Notes under the pieces: generated by a model
What the model was told of the DNA's origin: nothing
Databases searched by the model: none
The model's input: the letters and a program-made list of their open reading frames with translations, nothing else
Made by a program: the position numbers and the translations under genes
Source: Pomphorhynchus laevis
Lineage: Eukaryota > Acanthocephala > Palaeacanthocephala > Echinorhynchida > Pomphorhynchidae
Length of the DNA: 64,000 bases
Reading direction: 5' to 3'
Assembly: GCA_012934845.2 (NCBI GenBank)
Contig: WNNJ02000482.1
Location: 107,523-171,522 of the forward strand
Part shown: piece after piece, positions 34,084 through 42,800 of the stretch
Layout of the letters: the number at the start of each line of letters is the position of its first letter
How positions within the stretch are numbered: position 1 is the first letter of the stretch

Positions 34084-34565
34084 TCCTCAGGAGATTTTTG
34101 GCGTAAAAATCTCTTGAAAATTTATTCACCCCTAAAATGAAAATTTTCAAAGAAAATATAATCAGGATCAATAAAGGAAAGGAAAAGATAGCTTATGAAG
34201 GATATTTCTACACTATTTTTGGCGTAAAAATCTCCTGAAAATTTAATCACCCCTAAAATGAAAATTTTTAAAGAAAATATAATCATATGAATGTAATCAT
34301 AAAAATATAATCATAAAAATGATACTTGCTTTAAGCTTTGTTCCCCCTTTCCTTTATTGCTCCTGTTTACCTAAATTGCTTCACTGCCTAAATACTATTA
34401 GGTAGTGTTTCTACACTACCTAATATTGTAGAAATATCCTTCATAAGCTATCTTTTCCTTTCCTTTATTGCTCCTGATTATATTTCTTTGAAATTTTTCA
34501 TTTTAGGGATGAATAAATTTTCAGAAGATTTTTACGCCAAAAATCTCCTGATTTTTGGCGTAAAA
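34084..34565. repeat. foldback repeat, unknown family
   Basis: A left arm (34084-34215, with a further partial direct repeat to about 34300) and a right arm (34425-34565) are inverted copies. Shared blocks include AGATAGCTTATGAAGGATAT, GGAAAGGAAAAGATAGC and GGCGTAAAAATCTCCTGA. No coding content. It could be a non-autonomous foldback DNA element; no clear target duplication was seen. Confidence 0.6.
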
Positions 34566-34583
34566 ATAGGTGGGTACGGAAGC

Positions 34584-34700
34584 GATATTTGAATGTAATA
34601 AAGGAGAGAGCGCGGCGGACGTCGAGTGAGAGCTAATTCCAGACGAGTGGGGCGGCGACGAGGTAGGATCGGAGACCGTAGTTGTTAGAGTAATTGGGAA
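34584..34700 (+). repeat. repeat R1, copy 3 (GC-rich part)
   Basis: TTTGAATGTAATAAAGGA, GCGCGGCGGACGTCGAG, GGGGCGGCGACGAGG and GATCGGAGA match the GC-rich part of R1 (reverse complement of 7070-7158 and 14260-14350), here in the opposite window orientation and more diverged. Confidence 0.6.
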
Positions 34701-34714
34701 CGAATAATATCAAG

Positions 34715-34935
34715 CAGGCACATATTGTTTATTATGGATAATACACAATATGCTTTGTATTAGAATAATATTCATTAAATAATTAAATTTTATCAAAGGA
34801 AACACGTCATTAGCACGTGTTTGGCCCAGCATCAATGTTAGGTCGAGGAATATGTGTCGAAACCTGATTACATAGCAGTCTTTCTTGATGACCTTCATTC
34901 TTTATTCAAATACATCATATATTATTTTTTATTGT
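34715..34935 (+). repeat. PLE-N terminal repeat, interrupted by a LINE end
   Basis: AATATGCTTTGTATTAGAAT, TTAGCACGTGTTTGGCCC, GTCGAAACCTGATTACATAG and TTGATGACCTTCATTC match the PLE-N right end. It stops at about 34935 where a LINE A-type 3' end begins. Confidence 0.75.
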
Positions 34936-35240
34936 CTTCATTTGCGCTCATCCAATATCCTCCGAGGCCATGGTTTAACCCTGCGACGTGAAAGGATAAA
35001 AAATTCACGAGCTGTCCAATTTGATCGACAAGTTGTATATCTGTGGAATAGGCTTGGAGAGTCAACAGTGTGCAGTAGCAATATCAACGAATTCAAAAAG
35101 AAATTACGGATGGAGGATGCCATGGGGAAAGCTGCTTTTCCGTATTAGTGACACTTTTATTAAATTTTCTTTTTTTCTGCAGTGAACCAGCCAATTAAGT
35201 CATGCTTTTATGTGCTGTTGAAACATTAATAATAAATGGG
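34936..35240 (+). mobile_element. LINE A-type 3' end
   Basis: It encodes RGHGLTLRRERIKNSRAVQF, then RQVVYLWNRLGESTVCSS, matching the LINE A C-terminus (RRVVGLWNKLDGGTVCSS at 8992-9180). Its tail, GCTGTTGAAACATTAATAAT, also resembles the LINE A tail. 5'-truncated. Confidence 0.75.
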
Positions 35241-35244
35241 AGGT

Positions 35245-35445
35245 TATATAAGTCATAGCTGACTTATTTTTAAACTTTATAGCATATGAATTTGTTCATA
35301 ATTGTGTAAAAAATAAGTCTAAATTATATAAAGATATTAAATATATGTTTCGATACATTGATGATATATGTATTTAACTCTAACAATTTTTATTCAATAA
35401 GTGATCAAATTTATCCAGGTAGCCTTATTAATAGAAAAACCAAAG
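35245..35445 (+). pseudogene. PLE-N RT fragment left of the hammerhead array
   Basis: It matches 5415-5610 of PLE-N: ATAGCTGACTTATTTTTAAA, TTTGTTCATAATTGTGTAAA, TTTCGATACATTGATGATAT and ATCCAGGTAGCCTTATT. The first 75 bp, together with the LINE tail junction before them, are repeated at 35459-35535. The PLE reading resumes on the far side of the array at 37766. Confidence 0.75.
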
Positions 35446-35458
35446 AATGGATATATAT

Positions 35459-35535
35459 ATATAAATGGGAGGTTATATAAATCATAGCTGACTTATTTTT
35501 AAACTTTATAGCATATGAATTTGTTCATAATTGTA
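35459..35535 (+). repeat. direct duplication of LINE tail/PLE junction
   Basis: About 75 bp (ATAAATGGGAGGTTATATAA, CATAGCTGACTTATTTTT, GAATTTGTTCATAATTGT) repeat 35235-35310 with one or two differences. Because the repeat includes the junction of two elements, the duplication came after that junction formed. An inverted repeat (AATTTGTTCATAATTG / TATGAACAAATT) follows at about 35518-35546. Confidence 0.75.
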
Positions 35536-35550
35536 TGAACAAATTCATAC

Positions 35551-35552
<2 letters not shown>

Positions 35553-35616
<64 letters not shown>
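35553..35616. repeat. (AT)n microsatellite
   Basis: About 64 bp of pure AT dinucleotide repeat, left of the hammerhead array. A shorter (AT)n (37749-37766) borders the right end of the array. Confidence 0.95.
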
Positions 35617-35620
<4 letters not shown>

Positions 35621-35739
35621 ATCGAGCAAACGAAAATTTAATTTGTTATTAGCAAAAATAGCTTTCGGGATTTCCCATTCTCGACAATCTCGAGCAACGC
35701 CGATTTGACTAATATATATAAGAGGATTAGTCAAATCGG

Positions 35740-35779
35740 CGGTACTGATGAGCTCCGTTAGAGCGAAACGCGTATACCG
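35740..35779 (+). ncRNA. hammerhead ribozyme 1 (type I)
   Basis: CGGTA + CTGATGA + GCTC-CGTTA-GAGC + GAA + ACGCGT + A + TACCG. Helix I pairs CGGUA with UACCG, helix II is 4 bp with loop CGUUA, and helix III is the minimal self-complementary ACGCGU. The cleavage triplet is GUA, so scission is predicted after 35774. The very short helix III is the type seen in tandem hammerheads that act as dimers. A 13-bp inverted repeat (GCCGATTTGACTA / TAGTCAAATCGGC) lies just upstream. Confidence 0.9.
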
Positions 35780-36202
35780 TTGTGAAGTTTGTCGTCACAC
35801 ATAGGATGACTGGGCATACGTAGCGACTTTGAATAATGCAAGAATAATTCGGTTCTATTTCTTAGTCTGATGAGGATATATAGAATGCTGCCTGGCGTTT
35901 ATGCCTCTTCATGAGGAAAACATAGTGATATATTTATGAGTACACCAGTGAGTGTCCCAGGGCAGGTGTAACAACAAATTATATTTTATATATTTGCACA
36001 CTTTTAAGTGTCCCTGTTAAACAGCATTTCTATTAAAAAGAATTTAGTGCCTGATGCATGGTTAAACTGTAATAGTCACTGCCATGCACAGAGCTTATGC
36101 TAAATTCCCTCCGATGATTTAAATTAAGGGTAGTTCTGGTTTTCGAGCTTTAACCACTGTTTAAGCGTGTGTTAAGGTGCCTATAGATGATTATAGAAGT
36201 CA

Positions 36203-36242
36203 CGGTACTGATGAGCTCCGTTAGAGCGAAACGCGTATACTG
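36203..36242 (+). ncRNA. hammerhead ribozyme 2 (type I)
   Basis: Same core as copy 1, one 463-bp period later. Helix I 3' strand is TACTG instead of TACCG, which changes one G-C pair to a G-U wobble and keeps pairing. Predicted cleavage after 36237. Confidence 0.88.
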
Positions 36243-36665
36243 TTGTGAAGTTTGTCGCCACATATAGGATGACTGGGTATACATAGCGACTTTGAATAAT
36301 GCAAGAATAATTCGGTTATATTTCTTAGTCTGATGAAAATATATAGAATGCTGCCTGGTGTTTATGCCTCATCATGAGGAAAACATAGTGATTTATTTAC
36401 GAGTACACCATTGTGTGTCCCAGGGCAGGTGTAACAACAAATTATATTTTACATATTTGTACACTTAAAAGTGTCCCTGTGAAACAGCATTCCTATTAAA
36501 AAGAATTTAGTGCATGATGCATGGTTAAACCGAAATACGCACTGCCATGCACAGAGCTTATGCTAAATTTCCTCTGATGATTCAGATTAAGAGTAGTTAT
36601 GTTTTTCGAGCTTTAGACATTGTTTAAGCGTGTGTTAAGGTGCCTATGGATGATTATTAAAGTTA

Positions 36666-36705
36666 CGGTGCTGATGAGCTCCGTTAGAGCGAAACGCGTA
36701 TACCG
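36666..36705 (+). ncRNA. hammerhead ribozyme 3 (type I)
   Basis: Core intact (CTGATGA, GAAAC, GTA). Helix I 5' strand reads CGGTG, giving a G-U wobble next to the core. Predicted cleavage after 36700. Confidence 0.88.
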
Positions 36706-37128
36706 TTGTGAAGTTTGTCGTCACACATAGGATGACTGGGCATACGTAGCGACTTTGAATAATGCAAGAATAATTCGATTCTATTTCTTAGTCTGATGAG
36801 GATATATAGAATGCTGCCTGGTGTTTATGCCTCATCATGAGGAAAACATAGTGATTTATTTACGAGTACACCATTGTGTGTCCCAGGGCAGGTGTAACAA
36901 CAAATTATATTTTATATATTTGTACACTTAAAAGTGTCCATGTGAAACAGCATTTCTATTAAAAAGAATTTAGTGCCTGATACATGGTTAAACCGCAATA
37001 CGCACTGCCATGCACAGAGCTTATGCTAAATTTCCTCTGATGATTCAGATTAAGGGTAGTTCTGTTTTTCGAGCTTTAGACATTGTTTAAGCGTGTGTTA
37101 AGGTGCCTATGGATGATTATTGAAGTCA

Positions 37129-37168
37129 CGGTACTGATGAGCTCCGTTAGAGCGAAACGCGTATACCG
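37129..37168 (+). ncRNA. hammerhead ribozyme 4 (type I)
   Basis: Identical to copy 1 across core and helices. Predicted cleavage after 37163. Confidence 0.9.
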
Positions 37169-37591
37169 TTGTGAAGTTTGTCGCCACACATAGGATGACT
37201 GGGCATACATAGCGACTTTGAATAATGCAAGAATAATTCAGTTCTATTTCTTAGTCTGATGAAGATATATAGAATGCTGCCTGGTGTTTATGCCTCATCA
37301 TGAGGAAAACATAGTGATTTATTTACGAGTACACCATTGTGTGTCCCAGGGCAGGTGTAACAACAAATTATATTTTATATATTTGTACACTTAAAAGTGT
37401 CCATGTGAAACAGCATTTATATTAAAAGGAATTTAGTGCCTGATGCATGGTTAAACCGCAATACGCACTGCCATGCACAGAGCTTATGCTAAATTTCCTC
37501 TGATGATTCAGATTAAGGGTAGTTCTGTTTTTCGAGCTTTAGACATTGTTTAAGCGTGTGTTAAGGTGCCTATGGATGATTATTAAAGTCA

Positions 37592-37631
37592 CGGTACTGA
37601 TGAGCTCTGTTAGAGCGAAACGCGTATACCG
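37592..37631 (+). ncRNA. hammerhead ribozyme 5 (type I)
   Basis: Core and helices intact; the only change is in the helix II loop (TGTTA for CGTTA). This is the last, truncated unit, so no further ribozyme follows it. Confidence 0.88.
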
Positions 37632-37765
37632 TTGTGAAGTTTGTCGTCACACATAGGATGACTGGGCATACGTAGCGACTTTGAATAATGCAAGAATAAT
37701 TCGGTTCTATTTCTTAGTCTGATTTCTTAGTCTGAGGAAAACATAGTGATATATATATATATATA

Positions 37766-37985
37766 TGAACATTAAATTAACATCAATTAAAACTACTTAT
37801 AATTATATCGTAAAGATGACATATTTAAATTTACAAGAAACATATTTTTGAATGAGCATTCATGCATACCATATAATATAAAATATAATACATTAAATAA
37901 TGGAATTTTAAGAAATGCAACAATTGGTGAAGAAATTGATTTTCTTCAAAATCTTTTGAATAATGTAATAGATGCATTTTTTAGC
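37766..37985 (+). pseudogene. PLE-N RT fragment right of the hammerhead array
   Basis: ATGAACATTAAATTAACAT, CGTAAAGATGACATATTTAA and GAGCATTCATGCATACCAT match 5638-5850 of PLE-N. It takes up the PLE sequence about 30 bp beyond where the left fragment ends, so the array and its (AT)n borders replaced a short piece of the element. Confidence 0.75.
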
Positions 37986-38290
37986 ATAGCAGTTCCTTCT
38001 GTTTACCTCTAATCCTAATTCTGACACCATGTTTGTTATTTATTAGTCAATTCATAAGATACTTTACAATTAAATTTATTCATAGAAAATACGTCATTAG
38101 CATATATTTGGCCCCTGCTATTAGGCGTAGAGGAATAGGACCAAAACCTGATAACATAGCAGTCCTTCATGATGACCTTCATTACTTATTCGAATGCATA
38201 TATTATCTAGTAGTCAATTCATAAAATTGAGTTTTTTAATTATTAATTTTAACTTGATATAAATATAAATTTTATTAGATCTATAATTGT
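37985..38290 (+). repeat. PLE-N terminal repeat pieces
   Basis: AGCATAGCAGTTCCTTCTG, TTAGCATATATTTGGCCCC, CAAAACCTGATAACATAGC and CTTGATATAAATATAAATTT match the PLE-N right end, in partly shuffled order (two overlapping partial copies). Confidence 0.7.
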
Positions 38291-39489
38291 ACACAATTAT
38301 ATGGAAATCTGCGAGCTCTAATTTTTGTAATGGATGAAGGTCGGTTTTAACAATAGAATCCGGTGATTGAATTTTTCACTGAAAAGTACGTGCTAAATTA
38401 TTTAGAATTCGCTATTTGTATAAATAAAAATTAATACGAAATAGTTCTAAAACAAATAAAAGTTCAAATGCTACTTATACAGGAAACATCATTTATTACA
38501 CACTAATTGTGATCAGAACACAATTATAACAAATACGTAAAGTGCCACAACGTAAACGGATAAAATTCAAACCTTATTTTTTAATTTTCACTTTAAATTT
38601 GAATTAATATTATAAATTATATAATAAATATTTTTTATTGTTAAGATACAAATATATATATTTTAAATGTATATTTAAAAATTCATATTTTTAATGTTAT
38701 ATTTTTGTATAATTTATCAGCGAATTCTCAATGTGTCAAAAAGATTAGTATAGATCAAGAAATAAAATAATATGAGTTTTTCATTTGTGTATTCTCGTTT
38801 ATTGTTTTGACAGTCAGCGGTTATGACAGTAATTAAAGTTAGTACACACACGTTATACACTAGGCTTATCCTTTTCAATAAAAATAATTTATATTTGCCC
38901 CATATTTACAATGTTATTACCGTAAAAATGGAATTTGTCAGTTGTTTGGAGAATCATGAGTTGATACTCATGAGTATTTTGTTTTCACTGATTGTTGCTT
39001 GAAATCAACGATCAACCAACAAGTTGGATTTCAACCAACTTGTTGGTTAAAATCAATTTCGGGTTTTGGAGTATAAATTAAGAAATGTAAAATATAGTGT
39101 GCAAACTTTGCATATAAATCATGAGGCGTAAAAATAAATAATTATTCACAATTATGCTCCGATTAAAAATTTAAGTTTAAAATAAAAAACAGTAGTAAAC
39201 TCTATATGTTTGCTTAATTGACGACTGATGAGCAATACGCATCAATTATCCTTGCGCAATGTTGCTAAATTGCTTTTCTACATTAATATCCTACAAATTT
39301 TAAACAGTTCCATAATTTTGTCATAATGTTAAGCTATTATTAGATAAAATCCTTTGCTAGACTTTAATTCATTGAATTAAATTAGATTTGCAAACCAACT
39401 TGTTCTGTCACGATATTTATTGATAATATTTGTTATCACCGGCGATGGCGTATTTTTTCGAGGTTTTACTGAAAAACCCCGTAAAAATT
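38291..39489. other. no recognised feature
   Basis: About 1.2 kb of AT-rich DNA. CAACCAACTTGTTGG-type short palindromic repeats occur near 39020-39050; no gene found. Confidence 0.5.
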
Positions 39490-40925
39490 TACTGGTGCTC
39501 CGCAAATGCAATTGCCGTTTTAGGGAAGGATCAACATGACCGTATCTGGTGTTTATGGCATTTCTAAATTGGCTTGCTGATAGATGAAACGCTTCATGGA
39601 CTAATTAACTTTATTAGCATCTGAGCTTCTTTACCGAGTCCTCCGGACGTCGAGGAAATCAGTGGCGAGAATGAAGTGCGTTCAACCGCGCATACTCGTT
39701 CGGCATATTTGTTCTTTTTGCGACTCTCGTTGCATTTAAAAACTGAATCTGGTTCACGAGATATGTTCGATTGAGCATGTACAGAGAAAACACTGACGTC
39801 AAAAAACGTCGGCTTAAATCGATTACCGTAAAGTCCAGAACAAACGATATCAAGCCGTGCATTCTTATCACGTGTAGTTGTGGTTCGTTCGTAAGCCATG
39901 TCGTCAAGAACGGCGATTAGTAGTGGTTCGCATTCTACGCAGTGTGAAATTTTAACGAGATGTTGCGAAATAATGTCTCTAATAACATCATGCCGTATAG
40001 AAGGCAAGGCACCGTTCTTGTACGATAAAGAATGGGCGATATTTACCGGTGCTTCGCAAATGCAATTGCCGTTTTTGAGGGAGGGATCAACATGACCGTA
40101 TCTGGTGTTTATGGCATTTCTAAATTGGCTTGCTGATAGATGAAACGCTTCATGGACTAAATGAATTGCACCTAGCCACGATGAGGCTCTATTACGGGCT
40201 GCGTGCGCGATCAGGTTATTCGTCGTTGGTGTATCTAGAATGGATAGCACGAAAATACGTTCTTGATGTGCTTGAACTCTAAGTTGTGTTATTGCACGCA
40301 GCGTCGCAATTTGTTTGTCTCTCAGGTCGTCGGCAATAAAGCCGGAATCGTAAGTTGAGACAAGCATCTGCGAGGATAATCGTTCCAATTTTGATGTGAA
40401 TCCGGGATGGGTGAGTCCCAAACCACATAATTTTAATGGAGAGCACAGCATTGCTATCCAATCGTCATTTGGGTTCCACGTATCGAATCTAGGGAGTTAC
40501 TGCTGAATAAGTGTATTTATCATATCAGTCCATCTGTCTCAGAGCACTCACTAGTGCGCATTATATGCGTCCACTTATATTGAACAGCGTGCATTAGTCT
40601 AGTAAAATCGACGTGCGCATCAGCATTAGCTACTATAGGCAGACGTTTGAGCATCAAAATCTAATTTGCTGATAGTTCAGCTACGGATATGTTTTCAAAT
40701 TCGCTGGAGCCAATGGGCGTGCCGAGTATTTTAATGCCATCGGTGGATATTTTGATGTTAGGGTCAGGAAATTTAAATTCGTTGATAGAGCGGTGTTACA
40801 AAATCTGGGACTTCGCATTAACATAGTAACCGTATTTAAGACCTTCTGTGTGAAACACTCTCCATACATCCTTCAACGTGTCATCATTCAACGTGGTTCC
40901 TACAAAGTTGGCGTCATTTGTTATT
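39490..40925 (-). mobile_element. LINE H copy 2: RT end and nuclease-like C-terminus
   Basis: Minus strand. It begins inside the RT (NDANFVGTTLNDD, motif C), then EGLKYGYYVNAKS, MHAVQYKWTHIMRTSE, LKLCGLGLTHPGF, and runs through the C-terminal region. It overlaps copy 1 (7413-8890) from motif C to the thumb and adds the part that copy 1 lacks. About 115 bp at 39490-39605 duplicate 40042-40162. 5'-truncated, with frame changes upstream of 40460. Confidence 0.8.
39594..40451 (-). pseudogene. LINE H C-terminal domain with PD-(D/E)XK-like nuclease
   Basis: An open frame of 285 codons: thumb (SPLKLCGLGLTHPG), HQERIFVLSILDTPTTNNL, then a Cys/His block CICEAPVNIAHSLSYKNGA, then LPSIRHDVIRDIISQHL, ARLDIVCSGLYG, FFDVSVFSVHAQ, and RVCAVERTSFSPLISSTSGG. 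The RHD-IRD ... RLDI ... FDVSVF spacing resembles a PD-(D/E)XK nuclease fold, with D in LDI and D in FDV as candidate metal ligands. Related proteins are, from memory, abundant in cnidarians and other invertebrates, and their clade is poorly settled. No activity is implied. Confidence 0.7.
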
Positions 40926-41269
40926 AAAATTTATTAAAATTTGTTATTTAAATTAGTTATTAGTTATTAGTTAATTAGTTATTTGTTAAATTAGTCATTA
41001 GTTATTAAAATTTGTAAATTATTGAAACCAAACGCAGAAGAGAAAACAATATTGATTAGCTGTCAGTGAGGGACAAAGCCATAGGTATTTATTAAAAAAA
41101 TCTTGTATTCAATCACACAGTAGAAGTTGCTACTGAATATTTAGTTTAATCAAATTGAAGAAATATGAAGCTAGAGTGGTATTTGCAATTAATTATTCGT
41201 ATCTTAATATCTAGTTGATAATCTTATTGATTATGTTTTTAATTTTGCTATATGTTAATAAAACTCTTA

Positions 41270-41447
41270 GTTTTTTAAATAGTTGATACTAATCCATTAT
41301 TGATAAATAATTATTGTAGCTGGATCAAAGAAAAGAGGAAATTTTATTTGATTTTTCGCTAACCTCTGTTAGCATCTTCAGAAAATTACATTTTCAAAAG
41401 ATAAAATTTAACTTTTTTTTGATCCAGCTCCAATAATTCTTGATTTT
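41270..41447. repeat. PLE-C foldback remnant 4
   Basis: The left arm starts AAATAGTTGATACTAATCCA and contains, as reverse complement, CTGAAGATGCTAACAGAGG then TTAGCGAAAAATC. The right arm is short (TTTTTTTGATCCAGCTCC). The inner part is lost. Confidence 0.65.
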
Positions 41448-41474
41448 GTTATTTATTAATATTTAATTTAATCT

Positions 41475-41695
41475 TCACTGGTCGGTTTGATATTATCCTC
41501 GTGTGGTTGTTTGATTCCTATCAGCATCACTGCACACTACAATCAGCGTGGGTGGACCTCATCAGCAGTGAGCCCACGCCTACATTTCGTGTTTCGGTCC
41601 ATGCTGATGAGGTCCACCCACGCTGATTGTAGTGTACAGTGATGCTGATAGGAATCAAACAACCACACGAGGATAATATCAAACCGACCAGTGAA
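41475..41695. repeat. repeat S2 in palindromic (head-to-head) arrangement
   Basis: About 100-bp arms: 41475-41570 reads TCACTGGTCGGTTTGATAT, CGTGTGGTTGTTTGATTCC, CACACTACAATCAGCGTGGG; 41602-41692 is its near-perfect inverse. The left arm includes about 35 bp (41565-41600) missing from the right one. Near-perfect identity of the arms suggests a recent inversion-duplication. One ordinary copy is at 24440-24570. Confidence 0.8.
41553..41601 (-). ncRNA. candidate type II hammerhead-like fold
   Basis: Minus strand, 5'-3': TGGACC + GAA + ACA-CGAAA-TGT + A + stem-loop region with GTG-GGCT-CAC + CTGATGA + GGTCCA. Helix II (UGGACC/GGUCCA, 6 bp) closes the ends, helix III is ACA/UGU with a 5-nt loop, the triplet is GUA, and both core strands (GAAA, CUGAUGA) are exact. 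Helix I is weak and does not close properly next to the core, so activity is doubtful. Confidence 0.4.
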
Positions 41696-41699
41696 GAAT

Positions 41700-42800
41700 A
41701 GCGGCTCGTGTATGCAATATAATCACAATATTTAATTTAATATTTTATATTAATGTTAAATTTATAAAAAATAGTTTTTTTTTCAAAATAAAGCACTAAG
41801 GCTACGCCTAGATTGATATTTTGTGGTATACAATATAGATTACTTTGATCAATTAATAGATCACCTACATGGTGTGAATAAGGATTTTAAAAAATACGTC
41901 AATGCTCATCTAAGCATTAAATTTTTAATTTAATATTAAAGTAAAAATTTAAAATTAAATATTAAATTAAATTTTATATTTAATATTATTTATTTTATCA
42001 CATATCTTAAATTTAGATTGAACACCCTTCTCGAAATAGACTTTATGTTCTCAATTTAATAGAAACTTGTCGAAATATAGAAGAAAAATTGCCTAGTAAT
42101 TAACAGATTGTCTATGCTTATGTATATTTTATTGACTGATCCTTATAAAACTATTTTAATAAAAACTAACCATTTCGACTTAGGCCATTACTTACTGTCT
42201 GTAAGAAATTCCCCTGAACTTACAATTCGTAAACCTACGATGCTGAAATATAATAATTTGTAATTGGATATTTAACATATGTAAATATGTGCGTGCGTTT
42301 AGATTATGGGTCTGCAACAAGGACTTAAAACCAAATAGTATAATAGTTTATTATGATTTTTAAATTAAGGAGATTTCATTTCAGTGAGTAATGTCAATTA
42401 CTCGAACATTTTGATTTTTCACTAACTATCTAAGTATGAGTAATAATATTATTTAAATATATTTTTCATTTGATAGGAATATGAATACTCATACGCCTTC
42501 CGGCTGTGATGACCAGGACACATTCAACGATACAACAGTAGGATACTGGTTTAATAGAAGCGCAATATAGCATGTGAAGCACAGCGCATCATCTTCTCGA
42601 TATGATTAAATCTTACTCTAGTATCGAGTTTTATTCGATCAATAATGTGATATACGTCATTCCTGGGATACGTATTAATGCTATCAATTCTTGCGTTACA
42701 TCATTGATATCTACTTGTACATCTTTAAACCATGATCCGACAAATTCCGTTGCTCTGTTACGACTAGGCTAACCAAACAAATCCCCAGAAATAAACAATC
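41700..42800. other. no recognised feature
   Basis: About 1.1 kb, AT-rich, without a gene I can name. A less AT-rich patch near 42495-42740 could be a LINE scrap, but I could not place it. Confidence 0.45.

Larger units (their letters stand above)
35740..37755 (+). repeat. 463-bp hammerhead satellite / retrozyme-like array
   Basis: Four complete tandem units and a final partial one. The start of the ribozyme motif recurs at 35741, 36204, 36667, 37130 and 37593, exactly 463 bp apart each time, with only scattered substitutions. Each unit has one type I hammerhead and about 410 bp of non-coding sequence (TGGGCATACGTAGCGAC, CCCAGGGCAGGTGTAAC, CTGCCATGCACAGAGC). No open frame is conserved. Size, non-coding nature, tandem layout and hammerhead match metazoan retrozymes and hammerhead satellites. 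It is embedded in a PLE-N RT fragment. The last unit stops after about 160 bp with a small local duplication (TTTCTTAGTCTGA). Confidence 0.92.

Noticed and set aside
35865-35935. A second CTGATGAG...GAGGAAAAC in each 463-bp unit as another ribozyme
   Set aside because: There is no C before GAAA to pair with the G after CTGATGA, and no helix III or cleavage triplet; the hairpin CCTCATCATGAGG explains the pattern.
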